The position numbers and the translations under genes are program-made. Under the pieces are notes generated by a model. It was not told the origin of the DNA, made no database searches, and saw only the letters and a list, made by a program, of their open reading frames with translations. A DNA stretch of 64,000 nt from the NCBI GenBank assembly GCA_965603075.1, contig CBFDBO010000009.1, forward strand, positions 60,553 to 124,552. Direction: 5' to 3'. This DNA is from JABJOR01 sp965603075 (GTDB lineage Bacteria; Pseudomonadota; Alphaproteobacteria; Rhodospirillales; Casp-alpha2). This document shows positions 46,864 to 55,785 of this stretch, in pieces (positions within the stretch are counted from its first letter, which is position 1; each line of letters starts with the position of its first letter).

Positions 46864-47535
46864 TTAATCAAAGCTTGCAAGCAAGGCATCGATCTCAGCT
46901 TGGCTAGAAGCCTTATTCGCATGTTGGGGCCCAGCAAGAAGATCTTCATCGGTAAGCACAATTTCTTTTTCGACCGTATCAGCTTCAAGAAGTGATTGGG
47001 CTTCTTTAATTTGAGCAATTTCACCGCCAAAGGCATCGATAAGTTTCTCGATTCGGTCTTCGATTACTTTAAGGGTGCTAACAACCTTGGTGATTCTCTG
47101 CCCTGTAATATCCTGAAAACCACAGGCTTCAAAAATATTCGTCGTGGCATTCATTATGATTTCCCCGGTTTCTTTGGGGACATTCGGAATTTCAGCTTCA
47201 ATGGCTTCTGCGCAATCCATAATACTATTGGTTGCAACGGCTGTTGTATCAACAATAGCGTCCAATTCATCTGTTGCTGTAGGGATGAATTGTTCGTTCA
47301 CCTCATCAGGGCGCAGAGAGGCAATTTCGTGTTTGGCTGTTTCAATGAAATGACCGAGAGATTCTAGTTCCAGATAAAGGGACATATCAACGGGCGTTAG
47401 CTCGCCTTTAAGCGAGCCTAAGACGGCTTCAACAGCCTCTTTGATATCCGCCACAGCTACCTGCCCATTGTCATCGGACATTAGGGTGTTCAAACGTTCG
47501 TTTAGGTCAATATTGTCAGTTGATTTGTCTGACAT
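46864..47535 (-). CDS. cheZ: CheZ-like protein phosphatase (second paralogue)
   Basis: The 223-residue helical protein has the CheZ signature FEACGFQDITGQRITKVV and a C-terminal acidic tail ending ASSQAEIDALLASFD, like the CheY-binding tail. It directly follows cheY by 13 bases, so it very likely dephosphorylates that CheY. It is longer than the copy at 26934-27479, mainly in the N-terminal and pre-tail regions. Confidence 0.9.
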   Translation of the reverse strand: MSDKSTDNIDLNERLNTLMSDDNGQVAVADIKEAVEAVLGSLKGELTPVDMSLYLELESLGHFIETAKHEIASLRPDEVNEQFIPTATDELDAIVDTTAVATNSIMDCAEAIEAEIPNVPKETGEIIMNATTNIFEACGFQDITGQRITKVVSTLKVIEDRIEKLIDAFGGEIAQIKEAQSLLEADTVEKEIVLTDEDLLAGPQHANKASSQAEIDALLASFD

Positions 47536-47548
47536 TTTACATCAAACC

Positions 47549-47935
47549 TTAAAAAGCACCGAGCACACTGGTCATTTTACCTTTTAGTGTTTCAGCGTTA
47601 AATGGTTTCACGATGTAATTGGAGACACCGGCCTCTTTAGCGGCAATCACATTCTCTGATTTACTCTCAGCCGTGATCATAATAAATGGGATGTGTTTAA
47701 GCTTATCATCGCTTCTAACTTCACGCAGCAGTTGGATACCTGTCATAGGTTCCATATTCCAATCCGAAATGATAAGGCCAAAGTTATTATCGCGCAGCAG
47801 TTGTAATGCCATGGTCCCATCAGTAGCTTCTTCAATATTCGAAAAATTAAGTTGTCGTAAAAGATTACGTAAAATACGTAACATTGTTTTATAATCGTCT
47901 ACGATCAAGACTTTCATTTTTAAGTCAACGGCCAT
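47549..47935 (-). CDS. cheY: Chemotaxis response regulator CheY
   Basis: A 128-residue single-domain receiver with VLIVDDYKTMLRILRNLLR, the phospho-acceptor Asp in IISDWNMEPMTGIQLL, Thr in IMITAES and Lys in YIVKPF. Asp-Trp-Asn-Met after strand 3 matches enteric CheY. The frame is open to 48004, but GGAG six bases before the ATG at 47935 fixes the start. Placed between motE and cheZ in the fliM operon, it is probably the motor-binding CheY. Confidence 0.95.
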   Translation of the reverse strand: MAVDLKMKVLIVDDYKTMLRILRNLLRQLNFSNIEEATDGTMALQLLRDNNFGLIISDWNMEPMTGIQLLREVRSDDKLKHIPFIMITAESKSENVIAAKEAGVSNYIVKPFNAETLKGKMTSVLGAF

Positions 47936-48067
47936 TACTTTCTCCGATCTCATTGTTTCGCAAATGATATCCAATTTATTAGTTATGTCACTCACTTTAC
48001 TCAAAAAAGTAACATTTATTTTATAATTATTATTAATAAAGCTAATAAATGGTATTTTGCCTAATTT

Positions 48068-48772
48068 TTAACCACCACTCTTAGTGTCTGCTTCGGGTAA
48101 ATCACGCAAATTTACAAGCTCAACCGTAATATCTCGAGCAATTGCGGGCTGAAGTTTCGCCATGATATCAGAAAGCTTTCGTTCTTTCATCCGTTCAGCA
48201 ACCATCAACAATGTTTCCATATCAAGATCTTGAAAAATTAAAGCGGCATCCTTTGGCTTCATACTTTCGTAAATCTTGACGAGGCTTTGCATCTTATTTT
48301 CTTTTTGCTCATCGTATCTGACGATCAGATCATCAATGGTTATTTGAAAGTTCCTGAGCTGAATAATCTTACTGTTAATTCGTTCTTCGGCTGCTGCGAG
48401 TAAGGAACTGCGCTGTTCCAGCTCTTTTTCACGTACTTCTAATTCCTCACGACGAATTGCAAGTCGTTGTAGCAGCTCGATTTCTGCTTGTGTGAGTAAC
48501 GTCGGATCATGCTTTAACAATCGTTCCGCAGCTATTTCAGCGGTATCTTCGCCAAGCGATAATCCGTCAGCACTCATACCACTTGATGCTAAATCTATTG
48601 GATCTTCAGTCGGTGTCAGAATGGATTCACTCGATTGTGCAACCGCCGAGGCAACATCAATGTATCCAGAGGACATCCCTTCAACCCCATCCCAGATATT
48701 GGATACCTTAACGCTTAGCAATAATGCTGTCGCGAAGATCATGATAGGTAGGAATCTTATTTTCGATAACAT
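48068..48772 (-). CDS. MotE-like flagellar protein
   Basis: The 234-residue protein has an N-terminal membrane or signal segment (FLPIMIFATALLLSV), a long coiled coil (about 85-150) and a C-terminal MgtE-N-like helical domain with YESMKPKDAALIFQDLDM and MKERKLSDIMAKLQPAIARD. This matches the MotE family, known in rhizobia as a periplasmic chaperone of MotC. It lies between the DUF6468 gene and cheY. Function here is inferred by family and context. Confidence 0.8.
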   Translation of the reverse strand: MLSKIRFLPIMIFATALLLSVKVSNIWDGVEGMSSGYIDVASAVAQSSESILTPTEDPIDLASSGMSADGLSLGEDTAEIAAERLLKHDPTLLTQAEIELLQRLAIRREELEVREKELEQRSSLLAAAEERINSKIIQLRNFQITIDDLIVRYDEQKENKMQSLVKIYESMKPKDAALIFQDLDMETLLMVAERMKERKLSDIMAKLQPAIARDITVELVNLRDLPEADTKSGG

Positions 48773-48813
48773 AATAAATACCAGTTAATTTCAATAATAT
48801 GCACTATAGGGTA

Positions 48814-49443
48814 TTAATTCGCGGAGCGAATTGCCTTGAGCAAATCTCGTTCAGCATCAGTCGGTGAATATTCCTGATCTTTACTCGGTTGTTCTCCAAC
48901 GAGAACTCTTGGTGCAGGTGCAGGTGCAGGTTCAGTTGCGGGTGCAAGATCAGATTGCCCCGTTGGTATCGTGTTAGGGTCGGCCACATTTGTGTCTTCG
49001 CTTAAACGATCATTTAAACGCTCATTCAAACGATCATTCACTTGGGCTTCATCTTTTGTTTCATAGAATGTTGGTGTTTTAGAAGGCTCAGCTAGGGTTG
49101 GCTCAGATGGCTCAGAATCTGGGTTAAGAAACTCGCGGGATAATCGGATGGTTTCTTCCAAGCGATCAGCGGCTTTCTCCCCCCGTTCCACCAAAAAGGC
49201 CAAATCATCGTGTAGGCCGTGAGCGGATTCTATTTGACGCTGAAGAACTTCAGCCGTGGCATGCAATTGCCCAAGACTTTCATTAGCCCTTTCCGTCGAG
49301 ACCATAAAAGTATTTGCAAGCTTCTCTAATTCTCCACGATCACGACGTAAAAGACCCAAACGTTTATTAAGCGTCATGGCATAACCTATGGTCACAACCA
49401 ATAACACAGCAACGACACCATCAACTATCAAAGAATAAGGCAT
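48814..49443 (-). CDS. DUF6468-type single-pass membrane coiled-coil protein
   Basis: The 209-residue protein has an N-terminal membrane helix (LIVDGVVAVLLVVTIGYAM), then a long helical stretch with LGLLRRDRGELEKLANTF and a coiled coil to about residue 108. The rest is polar, low complexity, rich in Pro, Glu and Asn, including a repeat of NDRLNERLNDRL. Proteins of this type, which I recall as DUF6468, occur beside fliM in related alphaproteobacteria. The role is unknown; the position 50 bases after fliM suggests a motor accessory. Confidence 0.7.
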   Translation of the reverse strand: MPYSLIVDGVVAVLLVVTIGYAMTLNKRLGLLRRDRGELEKLANTFMVSTERANESLGQLHATAEVLQRQIESAHGLHDDLAFLVERGEKAADRLEETIRLSREFLNPDSEPSEPTLAEPSKTPTFYETKDEAQVNDRLNERLNDRLSEDTNVADPNTIPTGQSDLAPATEPAPAPAPRVLVGEQPSKDQEYSPTDAERDLLKAIRSAN

Positions 49444-49492
49444 TTTCGAATTCTCACTTAACTTAAACGAATATCTATCAAATTATAGAGTA

Positions 49493-50638
49493 TCAACCAC
49501 CGGGATGAGGCGGTTTATAATAGCTTTCTTCAACTTTAATCGCGATATCCTCACCTTTTCGTCCCATTCGGCCCGTTCCCATTGGAACATCGCCGCATTT
49601 TAACTGAATGATTGAATCGGGGCTTGTATTCAGCATAAAGCGGGACCCAACGGACATATTAAAAACATCACCCAATCGCATGATTTGCTCATCAGCAATA
49701 GCGTCTAGATCTATTTCAGTCATAAACAATTCTTCAGCCAAGTGGGTCTCCCAAATGGAATCACGACCAAATTTTTCACCCATGAACATCTGCAATAAGA
49801 GCTCACGAACAGGTTCTAGTGTAGCATATGGTAGCAATAGTTCCAATCGTCCACCACGATCTTCCATATCGATACGTAATCTAGCAACAATGGCTGCATT
49901 TGAAGGTCTTGAAATTGTTGCAAATCGAGGGTTGGTTTCCAATCGGTCAAAACGCATGGCAACAGGACTTAGCGGCTCGAACGCCGCCGATAAATCTTGC
50001 AACATGACGTGAACCATTCGTTCAACAAGCGAGCGTTCAATGGTTGTATAGGGACGACCTTCAATACGCATGGCCGCCGTCCCGCGACGCCCCCCCAATA
50101 ACACGTCAACTATGGAATAAATCAGTGAAGAATCAACAGTGATGAGACCATAATTATCCCATTCCTCAGCTTTAAATACGCTCAACATTGCTGGCAACGG
50201 AATTGAATTTAGGTAATCACCAAACCGGATAGAAGCAATATTATCCAGCGAGACCTCAACGTTATCGGAGGTAAAATTACGCAAGGATGTGGACATCAAT
50301 CGAACCAGTCGATCAAACACCACTTCGAGCATGGGTAAACGTTCATAAGAAACAAGCGCGCTCGATAAAATGGCCTGAATGCCAGATCGACCACCACTTT
50401 CCTGTTCGTCATCGAAACCAAGCAGACTATCGATTTCATCTTGATTAAGAACACGGGTGGTTTCAGCACCGCCGCCTTCATCATCATCGCCATCGCCGTC
50501 GCCGTCAGCTGTCATGGCTTCCCATTCAGCAGCGAGGTCGTCTTGGTCCTGATCATCGCCATCGCCATCGTCGGTAGCCATTGCGGCTTCCCACTCGGCG
50601 GCTAGGGCTTCTTGATCTTCATCATCAGCTGGTGACAT
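49493..50638 (-). CDS. fliM: Flagellar motor switch protein FliM, with extended acidic N-terminus
   Basis: The 381-residue switch protein has the CheY-binding motif LNQDEIDSLL at residues 64-73, the middle domain with RNFTSDNVEVSLDNIASIRF cut to NVEVSLDNIASIRF, and a C-terminal FliN-like domain with LGDVFNMSVGSRFML and LKCGDVPMGTGRMG. The 63 residues before the motif are unusual: they hold two copies of LAAEWEAxM (12-20 and 35-42) separated by Asp/Gly-rich stretches. With FliG and FliN, FliM forms the C ring that sets rotation. It follows fliL by 37 bases. Confidence 0.96.
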   Translation of the reverse strand: MSPADDEDQEALAAEWEAAMATDDGDGDDQDQDDLAAEWEAMTADGDGDGDDDEGGGAETTRVLNQDEIDSLLGFDDEQESGGRSGIQAILSSALVSYERLPMLEVVFDRLVRLMSTSLRNFTSDNVEVSLDNIASIRFGDYLNSIPLPAMLSVFKAEEWDNYGLITVDSSLIYSIVDVLLGGRRGTAAMRIEGRPYTTIERSLVERMVHVMLQDLSAAFEPLSPVAMRFDRLETNPRFATISRPSNAAIVARLRIDMEDRGGRLELLLPYATLEPVRELLLQMFMGEKFGRDSIWETHLAEELFMTEIDLDAIADEQIMRLGDVFNMSVGSRFMLNTSPDSIIQLKCGDVPMGTGRMGRKGEDIAIKVEESYYKPPHPGG

Positions 50639-50675
50639 TGGTTCTATTTTTCCTCATTCAGGTTTTGCGCGTCCT

Positions 50676-51203
50676 CTATTGGATTAGCATTTCTCTGAAT
50701 AAAACATCCTTAACTAAAATTGGGTCAACTGCTGAACTAACACGGAGCAATAATTCTTCGCGTAATCGATACATCCCAGCAGCACCTTTTATATCTTCAA
50801 TTCTTAATTCTCTTAAATAGACCTGAAAGTTATCGATAATCCGGGGCATCATATGCTCGATTTGCGCGATATCCCCATTAGAATTTATTTCCAGGCTGAT
50901 TTTCACTTTTAAAAATTGGCTTCTACTTCCTGTTGAATTCAAATTTACCAGCAATTCAGGTAAATCAAAATATACCCCCCCTACGGAAGTTTGTTCACCT
51001 ATAGTTTCTTCAGGTTCACGTCCGCCAAGAATGGCATCAAGTAACCCTGTAAAATAGGCTCCGGCGAGGCCGCCAATAATAAGCAGGAATGCCAAAGCAA
51101 CAATGATGATAAGCTTCTTCTTACCACCGGAGTCACCATCATCGTCATCAGACGAATCACCGCCGACCTCATCATTTTCGTCTAGATCGTCATCTTCTGC
51201 CAT
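50676..51203 (-). CDS. fliL: Flagellar basal body-associated protein FliL
   Basis: The 175-residue protein has an acidic N-terminal tail, one membrane helix (about residues 33-53, LIIIVALAFLLIIGGLAGAY) and a periplasmic domain with YFDLPELLVNLNSTGSRSQF and MMPRIIDNFQVYLRELRIED, then DVLFREMLIQ at the end. FliL rings surround stators and improve torque. It heads the nine-gene minus-strand unit running to the giant TPR gene. Confidence 0.93.
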   Translation of the reverse strand: MAEDDDLDENDEVGGDSSDDDDGDSGGKKKLIIIVALAFLLIIGGLAGAYFTGLLDAILGGREPEETIGEQTSVGGVYFDLPELLVNLNSTGSRSQFLKVKISLEINSNGDIAQIEHMMPRIIDNFQVYLRELRIEDIKGAAGMYRLREELLLRVSSAVDPILVKDVLFREMLIQ

Positions 51204-51505
51204 ATTCTGATTCAGGCCTCCAGCGGGACGAAGCCGTAAATGGCCTCTTATACAACGTAAGGGATGATGGTTAACAAGTTATTGACAACTTATCTATCAC
51301 TCACTTTTAGATAGAATCCAATAGTACCAAAAAGCCAGCCTACGGGGCAACCGCTGACATAATAAATGCAAAACTGTTTTCTTAATCCAATCTCCCCTAT
51401 TTAACGGCAGAAGTTGCCGGGTAAAGACTACCCAAATACATATTTCGTCTTCTGAATTCTTCAATTTTACCACCATAACCAATTGAAATTAAACACTTAA
51501 AAAGT
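51204..51505. other. Divergent intergenic region between fliL and flgF
   Basis: The gap separates two divergent flagellar units. Its right edge holds the sigma-54 element at 51506-51521. In the rest I see an AT-rich tract with a TTGACA at about 51286-51291 but no convincing -10 partner for it, and no open frame with coding character. The fliL promoter should lie here but I could not identify it with confidence. Confidence 0.5.
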
Positions 51506-51521
51506 TGGCACGTATCCTGCT
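51506..51521 (+). promoter_or_regulatory. Sigma-54 promoter upstream of flgF
   Basis: TGGCACG-TATC-CTGCT matches the -24/-12 consensus TGGCACG-N4-TTGCW at all -24 positions and has exact GG-N10-GC spacing. It lies 47 bases before the flgF ATG, so it would drive flgF-flgG-flgA-flgH. It implies RpoN and an activator, which in this class could be FlbD/FleQ-like. Confidence 0.75.
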
Positions 51522-51567
51522 TAGTAGTGTTCGGGTATTAGACGTTACGATGTAAAGGTATGGAAAT

Positions 51568-52326
51568 ATGGAAAACTCACTCTTTGTAGCATTATCGCGG
51601 CAAGTCACACTGAAACGACAAATGGATGTTGTGGCCAATAATGTTGCCAATATGAACACCACCGGTTTTAAAGGTGAAAAGATGATGTTTGTAGAACATC
51701 TTGTTCGTTCTAAAGGCACAGACAACATTCTTGGAGAAAAACTGAACTATGTTCGTGACATCGCCACCGTCCGTGACACAACGAAGGGGCACCTAAAACA
51801 AACAAACAATCCCCTTGATATTGCTTTATCAGGCGAAGGTTACTTCACCGTAGAAACCCAAGGTGGTGCTGATGAAACAACCAACGGGGAAAAGTATACC
51901 CGGAACGGTCGTTTCCAGCTCGATGCAACCGGGCAATTGGTGACCCAGGCGGGAAACCCAGTCCTCTCCACCACCGGACAGCCATTCTTCTTTGGTCCCA
52001 CTGACACCGATATATCGATATCCGGTGATGGTACCGTAGGCTCAGAAAACGGTCCTCTTGGTCGTCTAAAAATCGTTAAATTTGACAATGAAATGGCCCT
52101 AGAACAAACGGGCGGCGCGCTTTTCAAAACAACAGATAATAATCCACCTCAGGATGTTGAATTTCCAAACGTGGTTCAAGGAGCGCTTGAAAGCTCTAAC
52201 GTGCAACCGATCATCGAGATGACCAGAATGATCGAAGTGCACCGCGAATACGACAAAGTGAAAAGTTTTATTGAACGCGAAGATGAGCGTCAGAAAACCA
52301 TGATACGCGAGCTGGGCAAAGCTTGA
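51568..52326 (+). CDS. flgF: Flagellar rod protein FlgF
   Basis: The 252-residue proximal rod protein has the N-terminal rod motif LKRQMDVVANNVANMNTTGF, the DIALSGEGYFTVET block and the C-terminal MIEVHREYDKVKSFIEREDE helix. AAGG nine bases before the ATG supports the start. It is the first gene of flgF-flgG-flgA-flgH and lies just after a sigma-54 site. Confidence 0.96.
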   Translation: MENSLFVALSRQVTLKRQMDVVANNVANMNTTGFKGEKMMFVEHLVRSKGTDNILGEKLNYVRDIATVRDTTKGHLKQTNNPLDIALSGEGYFTVETQGGADETTNGEKYTRNGRFQLDATGQLVTQAGNPVLSTTGQPFFFGPTDTDISISGDGTVGSENGPLGRLKIVKFDNEMALEQTGGALFKTTDNNPPQDVEFPNVVQGALESSNVQPIIEMTRMIEVHREYDKVKSFIEREDERQKTMIRELGKA

Positions 52327-52383
52327 TCACAGGCCTGACACCAAAAGCGTTAATTACAATTTTAATTCCGAAAGGATAATACC

Positions 52384-53169
52384 ATGAGATCATTAAGTAT
52401 TGCAGCAACCGGCATGATGGCCCAGCAACGTAATGTGGAAGTTGTATCAAACAACTTGGCTAACATGAACACCACGTCCTATATGCGCCGACGTACTGAA
52501 TTTCACGATCTATTATATCAAAACTTACGACGGGTAGGTTCTGCATCGTCAGACGCTGGAACAATTGTGCCCTCTGGTGTGCAAATTGGTCTGGGTGTAA
52601 AGCTTGCCGCTGTTTACCGTATTCATGAACAAGGCAATCTTACGTCTACCGATAACACCTTTGACCTGGCGGTTCAGGGTGAAGGTTTTTTTCAAATTGA
52701 TCTTCCGACAGGAAATACAGGTTACACCCGTGATGGTACTTTCCAGCTAAACGCAAGTGGTGAATTGGTTACCCATGATGGTTATACCGTACAACCCGGC
52801 ATTTCCATTCCCAGCGACGCCATTGATGTAACCATAAACAGCAGCGGCCAGGTTTTGGCTAAAATTCAAGGGCAAGTCGCCCTTGCCAACGTAGGCCAAA
52901 TTCAGCTGGCAACTTTCGCCAATCCAGCTGGTTTGCAAGCCGAAGGTGGAAACTTGTTTTCCGAAACACCCGCCTCTGGTACCGCAACCACCGGCACACC
53001 CGGAGCAGGCGGGATCGGCTCATTGCTACAGGGCTTTTTGGAAACATCAAATGTGAACTCAGTTGAAGAGATTTCAAATTTGATTTCCGCCCAGCGGGCT
53101 TATGAAATGAATTCAAAGGTCATTCAGACCTCTGATGAAATGATGGGCGCTGTCGCTAATCTGCGATAA
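52384..53169 (+). CDS. flgG: Flagellar distal rod protein FlgG
   Basis: The 261-residue distal rod protein has ATGMMAQQRNVEVVSNNLAN then MNTTSYMRRR at the N-terminus, FDLAVQGEGFFQID in the core, and LLQGFLETSNVNSVEEISNL then ISAQRAYEMNSKVIQTSDEM at the C-terminus. It is nearly canonical in length. AGGA lies before the ATG. It follows flgF by 57 bases. Confidence 0.98.
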   Translation: MRSLSIAATGMMAQQRNVEVVSNNLANMNTTSYMRRRTEFHDLLYQNLRRVGSASSDAGTIVPSGVQIGLGVKLAAVYRIHEQGNLTSTDNTFDLAVQGEGFFQIDLPTGNTGYTRDGTFQLNASGELVTHDGYTVQPGISIPSDAIDVTINSSGQVLAKIQGQVALANVGQIQLATFANPAGLQAEGGNLFSETPASGTATTGTPGAGGIGSLLQGFLETSNVNSVEEISNLISAQRAYEMNSKVIQTSDEMMGAVANLR

Positions 53170-53175
53170 GGAAAC

Positions 53176-54198
53176 ATGAAGATGAAAACGCTCACACTGA
53201 TTTTAACCTTAACGGCTGGCATCTTTTTATGGATAAGCGCACCTGCGCATGCCACATCGGAACTCGATTTTCCTTTGGCAAGCAACAAAGACACTAGCCA
53301 AAGTTTGCCGACGGGTCCGGTTATGCTTATTCCCGTGATTCATCTTATTAACGATATTATTGTCTTGGGGGATATATTCACCAATATTGGTGACATGGCA
53401 GAAAAAGCCGTGGCCTATTCCCCCCAACCGGGGCGTAAAACCATTTATGATGCCCGGTGGTTAAAACGAGTTGCACGGTACTATAATCTTAAATGGAGTC
53501 CGACAGGCCCCCGTGACCGTATCGTCATTTTCCGTGAAAGCATTACAGTTAAATATAAAGATATTGTTGAAGCGGTTATGGTTGCCTTGGGTGATGAGAA
53601 TATTGCGCCCGATATGTTGGCTGAACTATCAAATCGGAATTTAACCTTCCATCTTCCTGCGGATATATTTCCCGAAATAGGCGTAGAAGAACTCAACTAC
53701 GATGATCGCACACAACGCTTCAGTGCCATCATTGTAGCTCCCGTTAATCATCCTAACTCTCAGCGCCACCGAGTAACGGGAAAACTGTTCAAAATGATCG
53801 AGGTCCCCGTTCTGAGCCAGAACATACGTCCCGGTGATTTCATTTCCGAAAGTGATATTCAATGGCAAATGATCCGCTCTGAAAAGGTACCACGCGATGC
53901 CATTGTTTTGTTAGATAAATTGGTTGGTATGTCTACAAAACGCGGTATCCGTGCGGGTGTCCCCATTAAAAGCACAGAGATTCAAGCGCCCGTTATGGTC
54001 AAGAAAAAGAGCCTCTTAACGGTAACCTTGCAGTCAGAATTCATGACGTTGAGCATTCAAGCAAAGGCCTTAGAAAACGGTGCAATGGGTGATGTGATTA
54101 GAATTACCAATCTCAGTAGCAAACAAATTCTTGAAGCTGAAGTGACCGGACCGGGTAAAGCCATCGTTCATATTGCTGAACAAATCGCTATGAATTGA
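53176..54198 (+). CDS. flgA: Flagellar P-ring assembly chaperone FlgA
   Basis: The 340-residue periplasmic protein begins with a signal peptide (TLILTLTAGIFLWISA, likely cleaved after AHA), then an N-terminal domain, and a C-terminal SAF-type region with VPVLSQNIRPGDFISESDIQ and LVGMSTKRGIRAGVPIKSTE. The end has MGDVIRITNLSSKQILEAEV. FlgA helps FlgI form the P ring. It is longer than enteric FlgA because of the N-terminal part. Start could be Met1 or Met3. It lies six bases after flgG. Confidence 0.93.
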   Translation: MKMKTLTLILTLTAGIFLWISAPAHATSELDFPLASNKDTSQSLPTGPVMLIPVIHLINDIIVLGDIFTNIGDMAEKAVAYSPQPGRKTIYDARWLKRVARYYNLKWSPTGPRDRIVIFRESITVKYKDIVEAVMVALGDENIAPDMLAELSNRNLTFHLPADIFPEIGVEELNYDDRTQRFSAIIVAPVNHPNSQRHRVTGKLFKMIEVPVLSQNIRPGDFISESDIQWQMIRSEKVPRDAIVLLDKLVGMSTKRGIRAGVPIKSTEIQAPVMVKKKSLLTVTLQSEFMTLSIQAKALENGAMGDVIRITNLSSKQILEAEVTGPGKAIVHIAEQIAMN

Positions 54199-54257
54199 GA
54201 TCACATGAACTGAGATTATTTGACTTAACTTAGATGTGCGTAAAAAAGAGAAATCAA

Positions 54258-55037
54258 ATGAAACATAAATTATTTAACAAACAACGATTTATTCAAACAG
54301 CGATTATTGCCACGCTTATGAGTACCCTATCGGGATGCCAAGTGTACAATAAACTGGCTGACGTTGGCTCTGACGGGCCAGCCTTGAGCACAATCAGCAA
54401 CCCTATTGCGGCACCGAACTATCAACCGGTTACCATGCCCATGCCAACACCTTTAATGGTTGAGGATAATCCCAATTCATTATGGCGAGCGGGCGCGAAA
54501 GCCTTTTTCAAAGATCATCGGGCCAAAGAAGTTGGCGATATTTTAACGGTAAAACTTGAGCTGGACGATAGTGCCACCTTATCAAATGGCACCACGAGGG
54601 ATCGCGACGATTCTGAAAAAAGCGAAGTTTTACAACTGCTTGGCTGGGAGAACCATCTTGCAGAATTACCCTTTGTTCGCTCCGATGGCGATGGCACTGG
54701 TGATATTGTTGACTTTGGGGCCAGCCATTCTACATCGGGTGTAGGTGATATAGCCCGAAGTGAAGCCGTTAACTTAGAACTGGCCGCTGTGGTCACCCAA
54801 ATCCTACCCAATGGCAATCTTGTCGTCATGGGTCGTCAAGAGGTCAAAGTAAACAGCGAGCTGCGTGAACTCATGGTAACCGGTATTGTTCGAACCAGTG
54901 ATATCGATACCGATAATACCATCGATCATACTAAAATTGCAGAAATGCGCGTGGCCTACGGCGGTGAAGGCGCTCTGAGCAATCTTCAACAACCACGTTG
55001 GGGAATGCAGGTTTGGGATATTTTATTCCCCTTCTGA
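54258..55037 (+). CDS. flgH: Flagellar L-ring lipoprotein FlgH
   Basis: The 259-residue outer-membrane lipoprotein has a lipobox LSGC after a short hydrophobic signal, SLWRAGAKAFFKDHRAKEVG, DILTVKLELDDSATLSN and the C-terminal VRTSDIDTDNTIDHTKIAEM then VAYGGEG. ATG 54258 is chosen over 54234, since AGAG lies seven bases before it and the signal then has normal length. It ends the flgF-to-flgH unit before a strong terminator. Confidence 0.96.
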   Translation: MKHKLFNKQRFIQTAIIATLMSTLSGCQVYNKLADVGSDGPALSTISNPIAAPNYQPVTMPMPTPLMVEDNPNSLWRAGAKAFFKDHRAKEVGDILTVKLELDDSATLSNGTTRDRDDSEKSEVLQLLGWENHLAELPFVRSDGDGTGDIVDFGASHSTSGVGDIARSEAVNLELAAVVTQILPNGNLVVMGRQEVKVNSELRELMVTGIVRTSDIDTDNTIDHTKIAEMRVAYGGEGALSNLQQPRWGMQVWDILFPF

Positions 55038-55132
55038 TACCCATATTTACGACCCACATTTAAGACCTAAAGTACCTTACGAAACGATATTACTACCTGA
55101 TACTATACCCTACGATCTCTACCCTAAGACCC

Positions 55133-55168
55133 AAAAAAAGGCTGGTGTTCCATACACCAGCCTTTTTT
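55133..55168. terminator. Bidirectional terminator between flgH and dksA
   Basis: GGCTGGTGT pairs perfectly with ACACCAGCC around a five-base loop. It is flanked by seven A on the left and six T on the right, which lengthen the stem and give a T run on both strands. It would end transcription of flgH from the left and of the dksA gene from the right. Confidence 0.93.
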
Positions 55169-55190
55169 AATCTATCAATTTCAAGCGGAA

Positions 55191-55607
55191 TTAATCGTCG
55201 CGATGGGTGCGTTCCATGCGTTCATGACGTTCCTGTGCTTCGATACTTAATGTGGCAATAGGACGGGCCTGCAATCTAGAAATTCCGATGGGCTCTTGGG
55301 TTTCTTCACAGTATCCATAAGATCTATCAGATACGCGATTTAAAGCTGAATCAATTTTACTGATTAATTTTCTAGCGCGGTCGCGCGTGCGCAATTCCAA
55401 AGAGCGATCCGTCTCGATAGAAGCACGGTCCGCAATATCCGGTTCCAAAATGCCGCCTTCTTGAAGGCTATGCAGAGTTTCATTGGATTCTTCAACAAGC
55501 TCGTTCCTCCAAGAAAGTAGGCTTTGTCGGAAAAATTCAAGCATACGATCGTTCATAAATTCTTCGTCGGCTGACGGTATATAATCTGGTGATAACGTAA
55601 CGTTCAT
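55191..55607 (-). CDS. dksA: DksA/TraR-family RNA polymerase-binding protein, single-cysteine type
   Basis: The 138-residue protein has an N-terminal coiled-coil part and the C-terminal DksA signature YGYCEETQEPIGISRLQARP followed by IATLSIEAQERHERME. Only one Cys remains of the four zinc ligands, as in other alphaproteobacterial DksA proteins. DksA acts with ppGpp on RNA polymerase. It is placed between flgH and fliX on the minus strand. Confidence 0.9.
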   Translation of the reverse strand: MNVTLSPDYIPSADEEFMNDRMLEFFRQSLLSWRNELVEESNETLHSLQEGGILEPDIADRASIETDRSLELRTRDRARKLISKIDSALNRVSDRSYGYCEETQEPIGISRLQARPIATLSIEAQERHERMERTHRDD

Positions 55608-55785
55608 TTGAGCACGCTCTCCCGTATATTAAGTAAGTTTACTTAAATTTTACTATTGAATTTTGCGGAATATATTGATGGAGCATGTAATTCGCAAGTC
55701 AGAAATAGGCTTACGAGCAGAAAAATTTCAAATCAAACAATGCAAATCAACCATTTATTGCATAACTTATTGAAATTAATAGCTT

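Noticed and set aside
51283..51320. TTGACA near 51286 as a sigma-70 promoter for flgF
   Set aside because: No good -10 at 16-18 bases and it is about 280 bases from flgF, which has a far better sigma-54 site.
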